Counted from the first letter of the stretch, positions 11,678 through 25,063 are shown. The stretch: DNA of 64,000 nucleotides from Dryococelus australis (GCA_029891345.1 CM057003.1:5870709-5934708); one strand, 5' to 3'. A program made the numbers and translations. The notes: generated from the sequence alone by a model not told the origin.

Positions 11678-11940
11678 TGAGTGAGTAGAGAGGTGTGGGC
11701 GGCTGTTAACATAAAAGTCTTGGGAGCCAGTGAAGGTGAAGCGAGGTGAATATGGAGCAACGCCGGAATGAAAGGACGGGGAAAATGGCAGATCCCCGAG
11801 AAAACCCGCCGACCAGCGACATCGTCCGGCACAATTCCCACATGCGAAAATCCGGGAGCGACCCCGCTGGAAATCGAACCCGGTTCCCTGCCTGGGTGGG
11901 AGGCGAGTAGTCTAACCACTACACCACCGCGTCCCCCTCT
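11678..11940 (-). mobile_element. SINE family B, full copy
   Basis: On the - strand the element starts with a tRNA-like head: A-box GTGGTGTAGTGGTTAGAC and B-box GGGTTCGATTTCC. A body follows with TTTTCGCATGTGGGAAT and GGCGGGTTTTCTCGGGG, and a (CTCA)-type tail. It is bounded by a perfect 9-bp target duplication CCCATAGAG (11669-11677 and 11941-11949). The 130-codon frame across it is not a gene. Confidence 0.88.
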
Positions 11941-12207
11941 CCCATAGAGAATCTCGTGGAACTGTCGGGACACTAATCAAGAAATGTACAGAAAGTTTTT
12001 ATGGACGTCGTAAGGTAATTTTCCCATACGTGTAAACTATATTCCACTATTGTGTAAGCGAATTTGAATGCATAGTGCAGCAGTTTTACCTTGCATGTAA
12101 TTAATAATGCTTCTCTTACAATTCTCGCAGATAAATGTTTATTGTTGTCAGTAAATACCCCGAGACTAGTATATTGTAATCGACGCCACCACCATATTAA
12201 AACATAC

Positions 12208-12238
12208 TAGTTACACGGAAATGTGATCCGTGTAACTA
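12208..12238. repeat. short perfect hairpin (12-bp arms)
   Basis: TAGTTACACGGA and its exact complement flank a 7-nt loop. There is no T tract after it. Function unknown. Confidence 0.7.
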
Positions 12239-12623
12239 CTATGTTTACACTAAACACACATCCGCTGCTTTTATAATTCACATAGCCACAGTGGTCGTAG
12301 GTCGAATATGAGTAATACTAAAAGAGATGGAACGTATTATAACCACACACCCCTGTTTTCGACGTAATCTCCCATAACTCACTCAGACAAAGCTAAAATC
12401 TAATCAATGTTTGCCACCATTGAACATGCAAATATAGAGAACAGTAATTTATATTATAAATAAATTAACATGGAAATAAATTACAAGTATTTTAATTCCA
12501 GGTGAAAACCAAATTCATTCTGCATTTCCAAACATTTAATCTGGGTCTTCAAACAACCCAATTTTTATGGGAAATTTTTCACGTAATTGAACAGTGTGTT
12601 GTTCACATATCGTTACACTGCTA

Positions 12624-12847
12624 TAGGCTGTTCGCGGTAAAATGAACACATTTGACGCCCTTGTTATTTTTTCTTTTCAGCCATATTTTAACCTTTAGCC
12701 CCCTTTAAAAATACATTTTGCCTTGTAAGTAATAAACAGTGTTTATATTCCATCACACTTGAAAGTTAACGATTAAGGCTGAAATTAAATATATTTATTA
12801 TAAATGCGAGGGCTTTCAAAAGTGCCCACTTTACCGTGAATAGCCTA
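12624..12847 (+). mobile_element. TAGGCTG-family MITE, short form, copy 1
   Basis: This 224-bp element has the same terminal repeats as the long form (TAGGCTGTTCGCGG ... GAATAGCCTA) but an unrelated short interior. TA precedes it; TG follows, a likely one-base mutation of TA. Confidence 0.8.
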
Positions 12848-13696
12848 TGCATGAGTGTAATTCCTGAAATTACTTGGGCATTTCGTGAATTCTTATCCCA
12901 ATGTGTTGTACTACGGGAGTGTGTGGGAATGAACATTGGAAATAAATCTCTTTATGTAAAAAAAAAAAAAAAAAAAAAAATCAATTTTTCCTGTCGTCTG
13001 CAGAGTATTGGCGAAGACATGGGAAGTGGATAGTTGAAAACGACCACCTTTCACTATAATAAATCATGTCATTTTTTTTCGATGCGCTGGTTTAATGAAA
13101 AAAAAAGGGGGGAAGGGAAGAAGGCTAAAGAGATAATGGAGGAATGAAAGACAAGCAGAAGAAGAAAGCTTCGTTTCCCCGTTTTTCACCGTGGAAACCC
13201 ACACAACACCTTTCTTCGCAAGAACAGTTTTTCCGGGAATATTTCCAGAAACGTCATAGGGGACATTCAGAATTTACAATTTACAATACCACGAATATCT
13301 GCAAAATAATTTATTGAGAAATAAAATCGTAAACATTGGATCCGTTTCTACTAAAAAGATGTCGTTAAGTATACTCCTCGTTGTTTTGTTAATATAGTTT
13401 CACGAGATGATTGCATCATGAGTATGTTTTTAAGCGCATATAATTTGCGGTGTTATTATGTATGACATTTTGAAACGACGTGTTATCAGACATTTTCTAA
13501 AATTTATATTGAAATGTTTCACTGTGAATCTTGGTGGTAATAATTTCAAAGTCGAAATTGAAAATATGATCCGGAACCCAAATTCTAAAAATGTTTTCAG
13601 AGAATCGCGAATTACCTTTCAATTTGAGTATTTTATCTCGTATATCTAGCTTCATATTTGACTACAGTTATATTAAGACGTGTGATCAAAAACTTT

Positions 13697-13951
13697 TAAT
13701 CCATTCGCGGTTACTCCACACTTTTCTGAATCCCTGCCAAAGTTCTACTTCCAGGATATTCCTCCGCTTTATGCAACCAAAGTTTAACTATTACTAGAAA
13801 ATCAGAGCTAAGGACAACGCACAGAAATTCGTGCGCACCCAGTTGTAATAATATTTTGTATGAGAATATTTCTTACTAGGCGCTACCAGCACACATGTTT
13901 ACATGGGATATTTAGGAAAGAACTAAACAAGACATACATGGGGTGATTGGT
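13697..13951 (+). mobile_element. TAGTCCATTC-family MITE (3' truncated)
   Basis: It starts TAATCCATTCGCGGTTACT and follows the family through GATATTCCTCCGC and TTCTTACTAGGCGCTACC. Homology is lost after about 13951. Confidence 0.65.
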
Positions 13952-15304
13952 CGCATCCGGAGGAGTTGAGTAAGAAGTCCACAAAGGTCATGCCAGCCGA
14001 GAGCTAGCCATTCCCCCATACGACTGCATGGAGGGTTATCAAACCATACAGGATTCAACTCATACATGCACTACGCCAAGGTGATGAACAACATTTGGCA
14101 TTTCGTGAGTTTATTCTCGAAAAGGAGGGAAGACTGCACTTTTCTTTCATGCTTTGTGTTCATTAACGATGCCACGTTTCATCTCAGTGGTATGGTGAAC
14201 CAGCACAACGCACGGATATGGTGGTCACAGCAGCTATATGACGTAGTCGAGCATGAGACAGAATACTCTAACAGTGAATGTATTCTTGGTACATGTAATT
14301 AGTCTTGGTACTTACTCTCGGTACTTAGTAATTATGCAATTACTCATTATGCAATTATTCATTACGCAATTACTTATAATTACACCTTATTACCTTCTAC
14401 GGGTCTCGAGCCAAGAACTGACACTAGACCCACCCTTTCCCCGCCCCCTATCCTCCAGAAGTCCTCGAAAAATCTTAAAGTCCCACAAATGTCGCTTGAG
14501 CGCTTTGTCCACCAAAAGGCTACCCATACAAGCAACAGCCAATCACAGGACAACTCAGAAGGGATGGGAGAACCCGTCAGCCAACCACAACACACCACCC
14601 AGGGTCGAGGGGGGCAGGGGGTTGATCTGTTTCCTAGGTTAAAGGATGTCTCCAATTAGTATCGCTATCTCCAAGACCCCTTCCAAGGTTAATCAAATGG
14701 TACTTAGGCCACTATTGTCTCCTAAATATCGTTAAAGTCCTATGCAAATGTTGCAGAACTGGCTTTACAAATAAAAAATACATAACACGTAATCACGGAT
14801 TGAAAAACAATTCTACATGACCAAGAATATGCATGTCGCCAGTTTTACCAACTAATTTTCGATACAACGAAATATGATCACCAAGTTCCGTCTTCATCTT
14901 CTTACGTCAATACATAGACGCATTACCAAAAATGCTAATTACAGCAGTATTGTCCATTTTGTCCTCATGAACTGAAAAAGTCTTCCAACAGATTATCCTG
15001 TTTGGATCAATCTCACTAATGTCCTTTGCTACATGCTCCTTCTCAACATGAGACCTTCTGAAGAAACACATTTCCTACATACCACTGCCAGCTTTAGCAG
15101 TTATTCCGTCAAGACCAAAACGGTACAGAAAAGACAACAAAATATATCTCTCTTCTATATCAATGATCTTAACTGTCCAAGACCTATCATCTTTATTCAC
15201 ATCCTTATTAAAAGACACAATATTACGATAAACCTTCCCCGGGTAATATCCAGAAAAACGAATTCGCCTCCGATTCATGTCAGGATGAAATCTGCAAAAA
15301 CACG

Positions 15305-15460
15305 TAATGGCTTTGGAAGGGGACAGTCCTTCGGAAACGAACTCTGGGCTGAAGGGCGGGGTGGTTGGTGCTAATCAGGTTTGGCAATGTTGGATCGATG
15401 GCAAGGGGCCAGTCCTCCGGAAACGAACTCTGCATTGGAGGGGAGGGGAGCAGATCGCGG
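15305..15460. repeat. diverged tandem duplication, about 88-bp period
   Basis: GGACAGTCCTTCGGAAACG at 15319 and GGCCAGTCCTCCGGAAACG at 15407 are homologous blocks in a GC-richer stretch. I see no gene. Confidence 0.6.
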
Positions 15461-17395
15461 AGGACGCACTCTGGGGTGTTCCGTGACCTTGGATTGAAAC
15501 TGTCTTTCTTGCACAAAGTCATCTTCTGGACAAGAGGAGTGGAGGCAGTGAGAACCAACGTGAATAGTACTAGCTGTCTACCGCCATGTATATTCACGAC
15601 AACACTTGGCCAGGATACACGTATACACCAGCTCTCTTGACTTCACTGGGAGCGGCAGAATTCGTGATGCGACCATGAGATAGCAAGTTCCCTGTTTCGC
15701 GGTGTCAGCCAGCGGACTACGGATAATGAAAGCCGCGATTCTCGTTTTAATATAAATAACATTTAATTTATCGGTAATAAGATCATTTTCGTGTAAATTA
15801 CATTTCTGTGTTCGGTCGACGAAGCTTGGAATGATTTTTTAACTGTCGTTTCGGTAACTAGTACTGTGAATTTATAGTACATTTCTATAACGTGTTGCGG
15901 GATTAAATTCTTCTTCACATCATCCGAGTGTCCCTACGCTTCGACGGAAATAATTTGTGTTAAAAGTGAATTATTCTTAGAATAGTGAAACTTTCGTTAA
16001 AAATGTATCACTTCGTTGTCTGTTGAAGGACGAATAGTGTATTCAAGTCGTTAGTAGCTTGGTAGGGAAATATGTTCTGTCAGTCGTAAATTTCAACTCA
16101 GCCACGCTCCATGCATATAACAGATTATTAGCTGGCGCACATCATACAATCCAATCATTCATTGACTGACCTCCGAGGCGGATGGATGTGTTTTGGAACG
16201 GGTGCGATTTCATTGTGTTTTTTTATTCGTTGTTAATTCTACTAGTCTAATTTATATATTAGTACGTGCTGCTTAAACATAATTTTTATCGATTTGTCAC
16301 GTAAATCGTATTCACATCTATTTCCGAGTAGCTATAGCCTTATTCGCTTGTCAGCCTCCGACCGCGCGTATATATAGTCAGGGTCTACAGGTAAGCACGC
16401 TTCATTGAGTCACCAGCCTCCGAGGTGGACGGATGTGTTTTGGGAGAGCTTTTTATGCGATTTAATTACGTGTTTAGACATATTCATGTACTTGTGTTCG
16501 TTAGCCATTTTGTATTTTCATTAAAATCTCCGAGTTTTTCACCTCAGTCTATAATCAAACATAGGTTACAACCACTTCAGCTTATAAGCTGACGTAAGTC
16601 CTATACCCAAGTCAGTGCTGCAGCGACCTCCCGAGTGAAAGGACGTATATTAAACATTTTCTTTTTTACGCGTGTTAATAAATAAATATATTTTTACTTG
16701 TGGATTACATTTCAGAAGTTCCTCACCAGTCTCACAGGCAGACGGACGTGTTTCATAATATTGTCAGGTATGCGCGAGAGGCATCACGTAATGTTACATA
16801 TATCGTGTTATTGTGTTCGTTAGCCGTTTAATTTATAGGGACTTTTTTCCATTGTAGATAGTTAATTAATTAATTCATTAATTTTAAGACATTTGTAGAT
16901 TCACGTAATTGTGATCGTTTAGCACTTGTCGGCACCAGATGTTATCCACATAGCTTTGTTCGTTTGAAATTTGCGATTAGAAGAGTGTAATTTATTCATA
17001 TGTAGAACTCGCTGAAATTATTTCTTTCCTGTGTTAACTATATGTCTCTTTCTGTTTAAATAACAAAAATCGCCTATCTACCATCTACGAGCAATATCAT
17101 GTCCAAAAAATGTTAAAGCTACTCTTGCACGAAACTCGCCACATATATACCATGTCATTTCAGTGCCGGGCATAGTACTGACAACATCTACCGGAGCTCC
17201 TCACTACCCCAATATGAAAGAAAGAAAGAAACTGTCCCATGGCATACTCTTGCACCTTTCAATAAATCAAAAGTGCGGTGAACCTCTCCCCCTTCCCCTT
17301 CTCAGTACTACTACTACTAATCACTATCCCTCTGGCAGGAAAAGTTGGACAATTCGTAGAAGGTCAGAGTCACTTATAGAATATTTCCAAACATA

Positions 17396-17767
17396 ATGGA
17401 AAGATATAGCCAGCATTGGATTGTTACAAATTATCATCCCTCACAGTTACTAACTGGACATGCAAACTATAATGCAAAATTACATGGATTTAATTTAGTT
17501 CACTCTCCCTCATGCCGAATCTGTCAGGTAGAAGATACTGCCGAACATGTATTTAGAGAATGTCCAAGAATTGAATATATAAGAATTAAACTTAGGAAGC
17601 TTGAAATAGAAGAAAATGAAACAAGTCTTAGAAATATCATAGGAAATAAAAAAAACTGCCAAGATAATGAAATAGTTTGCAAAAAAAGATAAGAAAGCGT
17701 CTGGAAGAATTCGAAGAATGGATTCGAGAACATCCTCAAGAGTTCGTGAATGATCGTCCTCCATAGA
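17396..17767 (+). pseudogene. R1-like non-LTR retrotransposon, C-terminal ORF2 remnant
   Basis: The 98-codon frame contains QLLTGHANYNAKLHGF followed by CRICQVEDTAEHVFREC, a CX2CX7HX4C zinc-finger motif that, from knowledge of R1/Jockey-type LINEs, lies just after the reverse transcriptase. The frame stops at 17692 in an A-rich run. An adjacent frame continues with RKRLEEFEEWIREHPQ and stops at 17767, so one indel at the A run breaks the original C-terminus. Upstream reverse transcriptase is missing (5' truncation). The A-rich tract at 18466-18507 may be its 3' tail, with a (TA)n tract inserted or expanded in between. Confidence 0.75.
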
Positions 17768-17886
17768 TAGATTAAGGTTTCCATTGCCTGATTAAAGAAA
17801 AAAAAAAGTTATACTGGAAGTGACATTGTAAATCCGCGATAAAAACATTGTGATTTGAGCGGCCCCACCACATAGCTTGGGTGCTC

Positions 17887-17889
<3 letters not shown>

Positions 17890-17955
<66 letters not shown>
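17890..17955. repeat. (TA)n microsatellite
   Basis: About 33 uninterrupted TA units between the LINE remnant and its presumed tail. Confidence 0.97.
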
Positions 17956-17959
<4 letters not shown>

Positions 17960-18172
17960 TAGAACTTAGAAGAAAGTAAACATCTGAATGCGACTGATGA
18001 GTTGGGAGGCCTTGCCTCCCACTCGGAAGAACTCTAAAATATACAATGTAGATCAAAGCAACGAACAAAGGACATGAAAAATCCGAATAGTAATGAGCAA
18101 GGCCAGTTAATAGGAAACGAATCAGGACGCTGAAGACTTAGGCAATGTATAAGGAGAAAGATGGCCGGTCTA

Positions 18173-18191
18173 CGGGGGGGGGGGGGGGGGG
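18173..18191. repeat. poly-G tract
   Basis: A run of about 18 G residues on the + strand, followed by a C-rich block. It could form a G-quadruplex. Confidence 0.9.
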
Positions 18192-19929
18192 ATCGATAAG
18201 GAGTCCACAGGCCCCCCTCTCCGCTGGCAGTTCCAAACCTGATGGCTGGAATTGAAATATATGTATAATCTATGTAGTGGTAGTTTAGTGCCTCAATATA
18301 GGCATAATATAATCATCAATAGAACAGAATGTCAAGAAATTGACCCCCAAGCAACTAGAGGAGTCAGGGTGGAATACAAGAAAACTGCGCCACTCTCACC
18401 TTCCAGGCAACTTGGTGTAGATAGTTATACTATGATATAAGATTGTAATCCATAAAGGCTATAATGAGAAAATAAAGTATCAAATAAAATAAAAAAAATA
18501 AAAAAGGAACATCCCATAACCCTGTATTGCCCAGAAGGGCATAGGTACGGGGGTGATAAGAAAAATGCCTAACCGGACTTTGGCTGGCCACAAAAAAAGT
18601 CTACATCATCCGCTTGATTTTGGTGTTATCTGGACTTTCGTTAATCCATAAGATGTTCGGCCCAGGTTAGTTCATGAAGTTCTACTTAGAGAACTGGAGG
18701 TATGTCCTCATACACCATCACTTCAGTTATTCTGGAAACACGCCAAATTGTTTTAATTTAAATTTAAAAAAACGCACAAAAATATGTTAAAACTTTGTGT
18801 TTCACTTTTTCTCCAAAATTTTAAGCCAGTAAAACTTGAAAGATACTGAATGTTGTAATTTAAGCAACCAAATACTCTCTCTAGTCAACGATTGCTTGTT
18901 TCGACAAACACCTCTTCGTTCAAAAAGAAGGCGGTAAACTGCCAACTTTCGTTTCTCAATGGATTTCCGGTTCAAATCCAATGAGAGCGCAAATATGTCA
19001 TTGCCATTTAGCGTATCCAGAGCTAAGTTCCAGGGAGTAGCCTATTTGCCATTGAGGGCTCATTGTAGGAGTTAAGATACTGAATAAATAATACCCATGG
19101 ATTGGGAGGTAAACAAACTGAGTTACATTTATTTTACGTTTTAGTTTCGAATGTCAAAATTAAAATGTGTTGTACATATTAATTCAAGTTATTAAAATTT
19201 CGAGGAAGTCGAGAATTGTATAACTGCAGACTGCATTTCGGAGGCCTTGTTATACTTCGTTCTCGAAAGAAAATAACTGCCCGCGACGCCAAAGTTAACG
19301 ATGGTGAAGAGGCGAAGTTTCCAGCGTGGACTGTACGCAGAGCAAACATCAAAGCATCGTTTGCGCCCTTTCACGGAATTCCGCCCCGCTTTTAGGGCGG
19401 CGGGTTGGTTTAAGGTTGCAAGGAAATAATTGTCTCGCGCGGGTCGTAAACCGTGTCATTCTTCCGCCCGTTGGTTATTTAACCCGCGCAGGATCGCCGG
19501 GAATCCAGAACCATCCCCTACCTTCCCGGGAACACTTTCTCTCTCTTCCTCTCTAGCTATATCTCCATCCCTGCGCCGTTACACCTCTAAGCTTTCCTGA
19601 TTATTGACACCCTGACGTCACACCCGTAAACCTGGACGGATCCACCTGTTAATGGCGCCCGCCCTAAACATTGTACTGACGTCCTTTCAAAAGCCCCTCC
19701 CCCCGCGTCGCCCCGCCTAAACAGCTTTTTAAAGGCCCGTGGGGAATACAGTTTTATTACCCACGAAGCCTGCGAAAAGCGTGTACACGCCCTGCAAACA
19801 AAATATCGTTACGGCGCTCCGGGCGTAGCCAGGTCCGTGATTTGACGCAGGCCCGTACTTTTTTTTTTTTTTTTTTTTCATTGAAATGAAAGCGTAAAAG
19901 GCTTTTCTAATTTTACTGACATTAATAAA

Positions 19930-20333
19930 ACTCGCGCGTGGTTACTTCCAACTTTTCTGAATACGTGATAAAGTTCTAATATCAAGATGTTCCTACGTTA
20001 CATGCAAGCAAAACTTAACCGAGTCTGGGAAATTACACTACAGAGACCCACGCACAACATTAGTTTTGCATGAGAACTATTTTTTTTTACTAGGAATTAC
20101 CAACACACCTATTTCCTCGCCGTTTTATTCTTATTAATAAAATAGAAATGTTATAATTTATAGATTAAATATAACTGAAAGTTTAATTTAACTAAATAAA
20201 TTACGTTTATGTTAACAGAAGTATAAAGCACTTGTAATGCATGGCGTGTTTAGGAAAAAATGAAACACGACATAGATGGGGTGATATTTCGAAAGTTTGC
20301 TTCAGAAAGTGTGAAGAAACAGCGAATAGACTA
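19930..20333 (+). mobile_element. TAGTCCATTC-family MITE, nearly complete
   Basis: The left end GGTTACTTCCAACTTTTCTG lacks the first few bases. The right end GAAGAAACAGCGAATAGACTA mirrors the family TIR. Length is about 400 bp and there is no coding capacity. Confidence 0.7.
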
Positions 20334-20573
20334 TGCCGTCTATTTCACGTTTCAGTGGTCGCCCTGCTACAATATTGTCGTACTAGACGAAGTTACGACA
20401 GGAATTATAATAAATTAACGAATCACAGTCTTCATGCAATAATTAATATCGTAATTAAGCTAGTGTAATGACTCTGAGAGATAAACATTACTTGGTATAC
20501 TCGTTCCACGGGTATGCCTGTCGGGTAACTCCTTGAGATGTCCCCACAACCTTACAGTAAACACATGCCGCTA

Positions 20574-20993
20574 AAGGCTATAAAGTGGGCACTTTTGAAA
20601 TGACCCTTCGAAAAAAGTCACTGCCCCTGCCTGCATATATTCTAATGTGTGCATTGAGCGACATTCGCCTAGTAAAGTTGGTAACGGTGGATGGAAAGTA
20701 GTTCCATATATTAACGTCTAATAAAAAGCGTTATGTAACCATTTGCGATGACTCGAATTATTTTCTTTGTTTTCTGTTTTTTTTTTTTTTTTAATACACC
20801 AAAGTGTAAAAATGAGCAGATATGTAAAATATTTACTTTCCTAATAATTTCACAGTTTCACATGACCGGCGCATTAATAAAGTGAAGAGGTTCGAGACAA
20901 TGTTGATTTTACATAAGGCGGAAGAATACACAACGTACATACAAGTAGATCTTAAGCAGGGCTTTCAAAAGTACTCACTTGACCGTGAACATG
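20574..20993 (+). mobile_element. TAGGCTG-family MITE, copy 6 (long form)
   Basis: The left end AAGGCTATAAAGTGGGC has lost eight TIR bases and is preceded by TA. The right end is ...ACCGTGAACATG. The interior matches the long form. It contains a T homopolymer near 20777. Confidence 0.75.
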
Positions 20994-21593
20994 CATTCTC
21001 CCTCCGCCGTTGAAGTGTCGTTCTGCTCGCCGCGTTGCTTCGCAGTGCGTTGTACCGCCTCCACTGACCTTGAGCCCGGTCAGACTGCCGCACGACAGCT
21101 GCCGTCCGGGGGTGCGAACAAGTGTTATTTACAGCCGACGTCATACTTTCCTGCTTGTGCTTCGCGGTTCAGGGGCCCTGAAAGAAGGCCGTATCTTGTT
21201 GGTCCACCAGCTTGTGCTCCAAGAGATTGTTTGCAAATGTGTCATTCCAATGTAAACGAATGCTGAGAAAGCATAACTATAAGCTGTTAATGACTTATTG
21301 ATATGGGTGATGAAATTTCGCCAACAGATTTCAAGACAAGTTATATTTCAAAACACTGTAGGGCTGTTTGCCTATCTTGATTGGCTGAATTACTTTTTGA
21401 CACGCGTTTAATGCCTGCACACGAATCATGTAGGAGCCGTGCCGATGTTACTGAATTCTGAGTGGCCTGGTCAAATATGGAAACGCCTTCTCAAGCAGAC
21501 AGTAACCAATGGCAGTAGACAAACCGCTGTTGGGTGCTTATAGTATTGAAGTCTACCGTGTATTCTTTTTTTTTTTTTTTTTTCGCGAAAAAT

Positions 21594-22070
21594 CACAAGC
21601 GCTATTTATTGAGCACTTTTTTAATAAACCTCTAAAGAATGTGACTATCCACACCTGCGTACATCGTAAATTCAGTAAAACTGTTAACGAAGTAGGGAAA
21701 TTAGCTCCACGTGTCAACGTCGAATCTAGGTAAACATTTGTGAATGCTGAAATGATTTATTTCGCTTTGTGTTTGCTTGTGCGTATAGATGTAAAAATTA
21801 GCAAGTTTGTAAAATATTTATTCTTCTAGTAAATCTGCAGTGTTACTTGGCCGACGCCTGGATAAAGTGGGCAGACTCATGGCACTATTATTTTACATAT
21901 GGTGTTAGAATACACAGTGTGTTTACATATGGTGTTAGAATACACAGTGTGTTTACATATGGTGTTAGAATACACAGTGTGTTTACATATGGTGTTAGAA
22001 TACACAGTGTGTTTACAAGTAGATCTAAAGCAAGGCTTTCAAAACTCCTCAGTTTATCGTGAACAGTCTA
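21594..22070 (+). mobile_element. TAGGCTG-family MITE, copy 7, with internal expansion
   Basis: The interior and right end (TTTATCGTGAACAGTCTA) match the long form; the left end is eroded. It is longer than other copies because of the 30-bp tandem repeat listed next. Confidence 0.7.
21892..22015. repeat. 30-bp tandem repeat, 4 copies
   Basis: The unit TTACATATGGTGTTAGAATA plus CACAGTGTGT is repeated four times without a visible mismatch. The repeated segment is normal single-copy MITE sequence, so it expanded inside this one copy. Being a multiple of three, it keeps artefactual frames open. Confidence 0.95.
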
Positions 22071-22228
22071 CATATTTGTAACCTGATGTACTATGATACA
22101 TTTCCCATGCTGTGTATATGTTAAAAACTTCCGTTAACAGTTAGGACGTTATGTTGATTACCTGTACGAAGAACAATTATTGTAAAAGTATTCGCTAAAA
22201 ATAAAATATCATAGTTCACTAGTTCGTG

Positions 22229-22378
22229 CAGCCAGGGAATCAGGCCCGGTTGCACCATGCGACGCCGATATCAGGGTAACTCTGCGTAGAGGAAGGCGTC
22301 TTTCTCCACATGATGGACGTCTCCGAGATGGACGGCCCAAGGAGCCTGGTGTGCCGCCCGCCGTAACCCGCCATAGTA
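22229..22378. repeat. 150-bp duplicated segment, copy 1
   Basis: This GC-rich block (starts CAGCCAGGGAATCAGGCCCG, ends CCGCCATAGTA) recurs at 25064-25213 with one visible mismatch, while the flanks are unrelated. A frame is open through it in both places, but the predicted peptide is not one I recognise. Confidence 0.93.
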
Positions 22379-23258
22379 GTCACCCGTTATGTCCCTTTAT
22401 CAGAGTATCATCAGGTTAATTATCAGAACTTATTTATAAACAGTACAATCCATAAAAAAAGAAAAGAAGTATAAGTTATCTATCTGATTATTATCAGTTT
22501 TTTTATTCCACTTTGCAGGTAAATAAAATATTTGAGATTTTTCTTCAACTTTCAAGTTGAGTGTGTCGCAGTAATTCAAAACTGATTGATTTAAATTTTG
22601 CAATTCTTTATGGAAATATCTTTTGTTGACAGCATCTTTGCCATCTACAGTATCAGCCATATTATTAATTCTACTATTTTGAATATAAACGTAGTCTGTT
22701 GTATAAACAAAAACTTACAGATATTATGACATCGAAGTATTGCCAATTATCGTCCCAAAGTTTTGCTTTTAAGCAAAATATGGCCATCGTCGCAAGGAAG
22801 AGTGGCGAGAATTCGTTAAAATGCAATTTGTAAAACGGTACAACGTAAAGTTGAGTTCGGAAAGAAACTAGCGTCGATTGGCCATAATAACGCCTGCAAG
22901 CTACCTACTCCCAAGCTTGCAGCCGAGCCAATTAGGAACCTTTAGCATCATGCAGTAGCCAACCAGACACAAGGCTCGTTCCCATAACCCTGCGTACCCA
23001 ATCGGTGAATGGCGTTGTATCTCTCTTAATCAAGGGTACAAGCTTTGTCTTGATCGGGGCTAACTGAGCGATGGTAAATAATTAACACAATCTAGCCTTA
23101 GAAATCATCAAGATATAAAAAATAATTTCTGCAATAACACACAATATTAACCTCTACTTTATTCGATTTTGTCTTTTAGACGGTCACATTTATGTGCTTC
23201 TAAATCATTATTCGGAATACAAGTATCTCAGAAGAAGCACCATATTCTCTAATTCTCA

Positions 23259-23440
23259 GGCAAGTGGGAATCGTGCCGGGCGTGTCGGCGGGTTTTCTCG
23301 GTGATCTCCCGTTTCTCCCGCCCTTTCTATTCCGGTGCAGCTCCATACTCTCCTCAATCATCCCCATCGGCTCTCAAGAGCTCTCTGTTAAGAGCCACCC
23401 AAATCCCTTCGCTCGCTCTAATTCTCATACGATGGTCACA
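23259..23440 (+). mobile_element. SINE family B, 5'-truncated copy
   Basis: It begins inside the body at CAAGTGGGAATCGTGCC and continues through GGCGGGTTTTCTCGG to AAGAGCCACCCAAATC. The tRNA-like head is missing. Confidence 0.8.
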
Positions 23441-24574
23441 ATATCTATAAAGATATAATAATTCTACTCGGTGCTCACTCTAACTTCCTGCCTCACCAGA
23501 CGCCTAATGTCAAGTAAATGAGTTCGTTGCACAATGTCAGTCACCCGTTATGTCCGTAGAAAGGTATTTGTTGTGGAACGAGCTAGGACAGTTCGTCGGG
23601 AGACCAGCGTCTTGACGACCCGTTGACGTCTCGCTGCTCGACCTGAAGTCAGGAGGAACAAGACGCCGTCCCTACATGATTATACACAGACTTAACTAAC
23701 GTCAGCGTTAGGTGTCTTTGCCACTCGGTCACGGGGCGATATGCGCTGGTTCTTCCGTTGCCACAGCCCGGGCGTCCACACTGCAAACGAAAAATTGTAA
23801 TTTGTACTGAAAAATGGTTTGTATATTTACAAGCATTTCTAACAGTACAAATATTTCTCTTGTAAAACTAATAGTTAATAAAACTACAAAAACCATGTTT
23901 GTAATAGACCTCAAGAAATATTTGTATTATTCCGACCCGTATCTATGAGCTCAAGCAAAATGGCGGACACTTAACAACGTGAAACCGTATTTAACTGTTT
24001 GTGCAAAAACTAGTGTAGTGGCGTGCAGTAGGAAATGTATTGCAAGTTTTTATAACATAACACACTTAAAACAACTCAGATAGTTGTAATAAAACGACTA
24101 CAACTTAAAAAAAACATTGCGCTATTTCTCATTAAGTGTTAATGTTAATATTCAATATACACACAGAAAACTTAAAAATGGGTTCTCCTTAACCAAGTAA
24201 CTTCACTAATATTTTATAGGTATGTACTAGAATATTTACCACAAAAAATTGTTGCATTTGTAATTAGGGGTTCTAGTCACTGTGCTGGCAAGGTGTAGAT
24301 ATTTTTACGTGAATTATAATTTGAAATAATAAATTCCGTAGTCTCTCTAATTCATCACATTTGTTTTCTGGAAGAAAAAAATTATTGTATGTTCACTTCT
24401 CAATAATGTAAGTTGTAATACACCCCTATCATTTGTAGTGTTACAAGTATATGCTTTGTAGATTTTAAATGAAGAACATTTGTTGTTCTACAAAAGGATT
24501 TTGTTGGCAACTGGGTTTCCAAGGATTTTTCTTGCAAACGTACAAAAAAATTACAGTGAGTTGCTCACGACCTG

Positions 24575-24815
24575 AATATTGCGGCGTGATTGCCCAAGAT
24601 TTCTCAGCGGCCACGTTCAATCCCCGGCCGGGTCACCCCCGGATTTTCGCAAGTAGGACTCATGCCGCACGATGCCGCTGGTCGGCGGGTTTTCTTTGGG
24701 AACTCCCGTTCCACCCGTCCTATTATTCCGGTGCTGCTCCATTCTCAACTCATTTCACCCTCATCGGCTCTCAAGGCCTCGTTGTTAAGAGCCGCCCAAA
24801 TCTCTCAACGGAACT
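24575..24815 (+). mobile_element. SINE family B, nearly full copy
   Basis: A degraded head with the B-box-like TTCAATCCCCGG precedes the body (GGATTTTCGCAAGTAGG, GGCGGGTTTTC) and the end AAGAGCCGCCCAAATC. The A box is no longer clear. Confidence 0.8.
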
Positions 24816-25063
24816 CAAATCAGCGACCGCGTTTCCTTCTGCGTCTTTTAGCGCCCGTCGGCAATGACTGGAGTGACAATTCTTATGTTTGAAAGAACCC
24901 CTTAAAGGCTTTCATAACAATGGGCAGTGTCATGATGACGTGGACGAGTCTTAAGTGGTATCCCCGCATTAACGCACCATCACACTTAAAACGAAATCAA
25001 GACAGGAGTTGCCGCAATCGGGGCTCGCATTGCCAAACTCCGGTAAGAAGGAAACCCTTCTAT

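Noticed and set aside
11581..11973. 130-codon frame on the - strand
   Set aside because: It lies across a SINE with a 9-bp target duplication.
20979..21266. 95-codon Cys-rich frame
   Set aside because: It starts within the right end of a MITE, two frames are open at once, and I recognise no family. Kept only as a GC-rich stretch.
21847..22081. Frames with a repeated 10-residue peptide
   Set aside because: Artefact of four 30-bp repeats inside a non-coding MITE.
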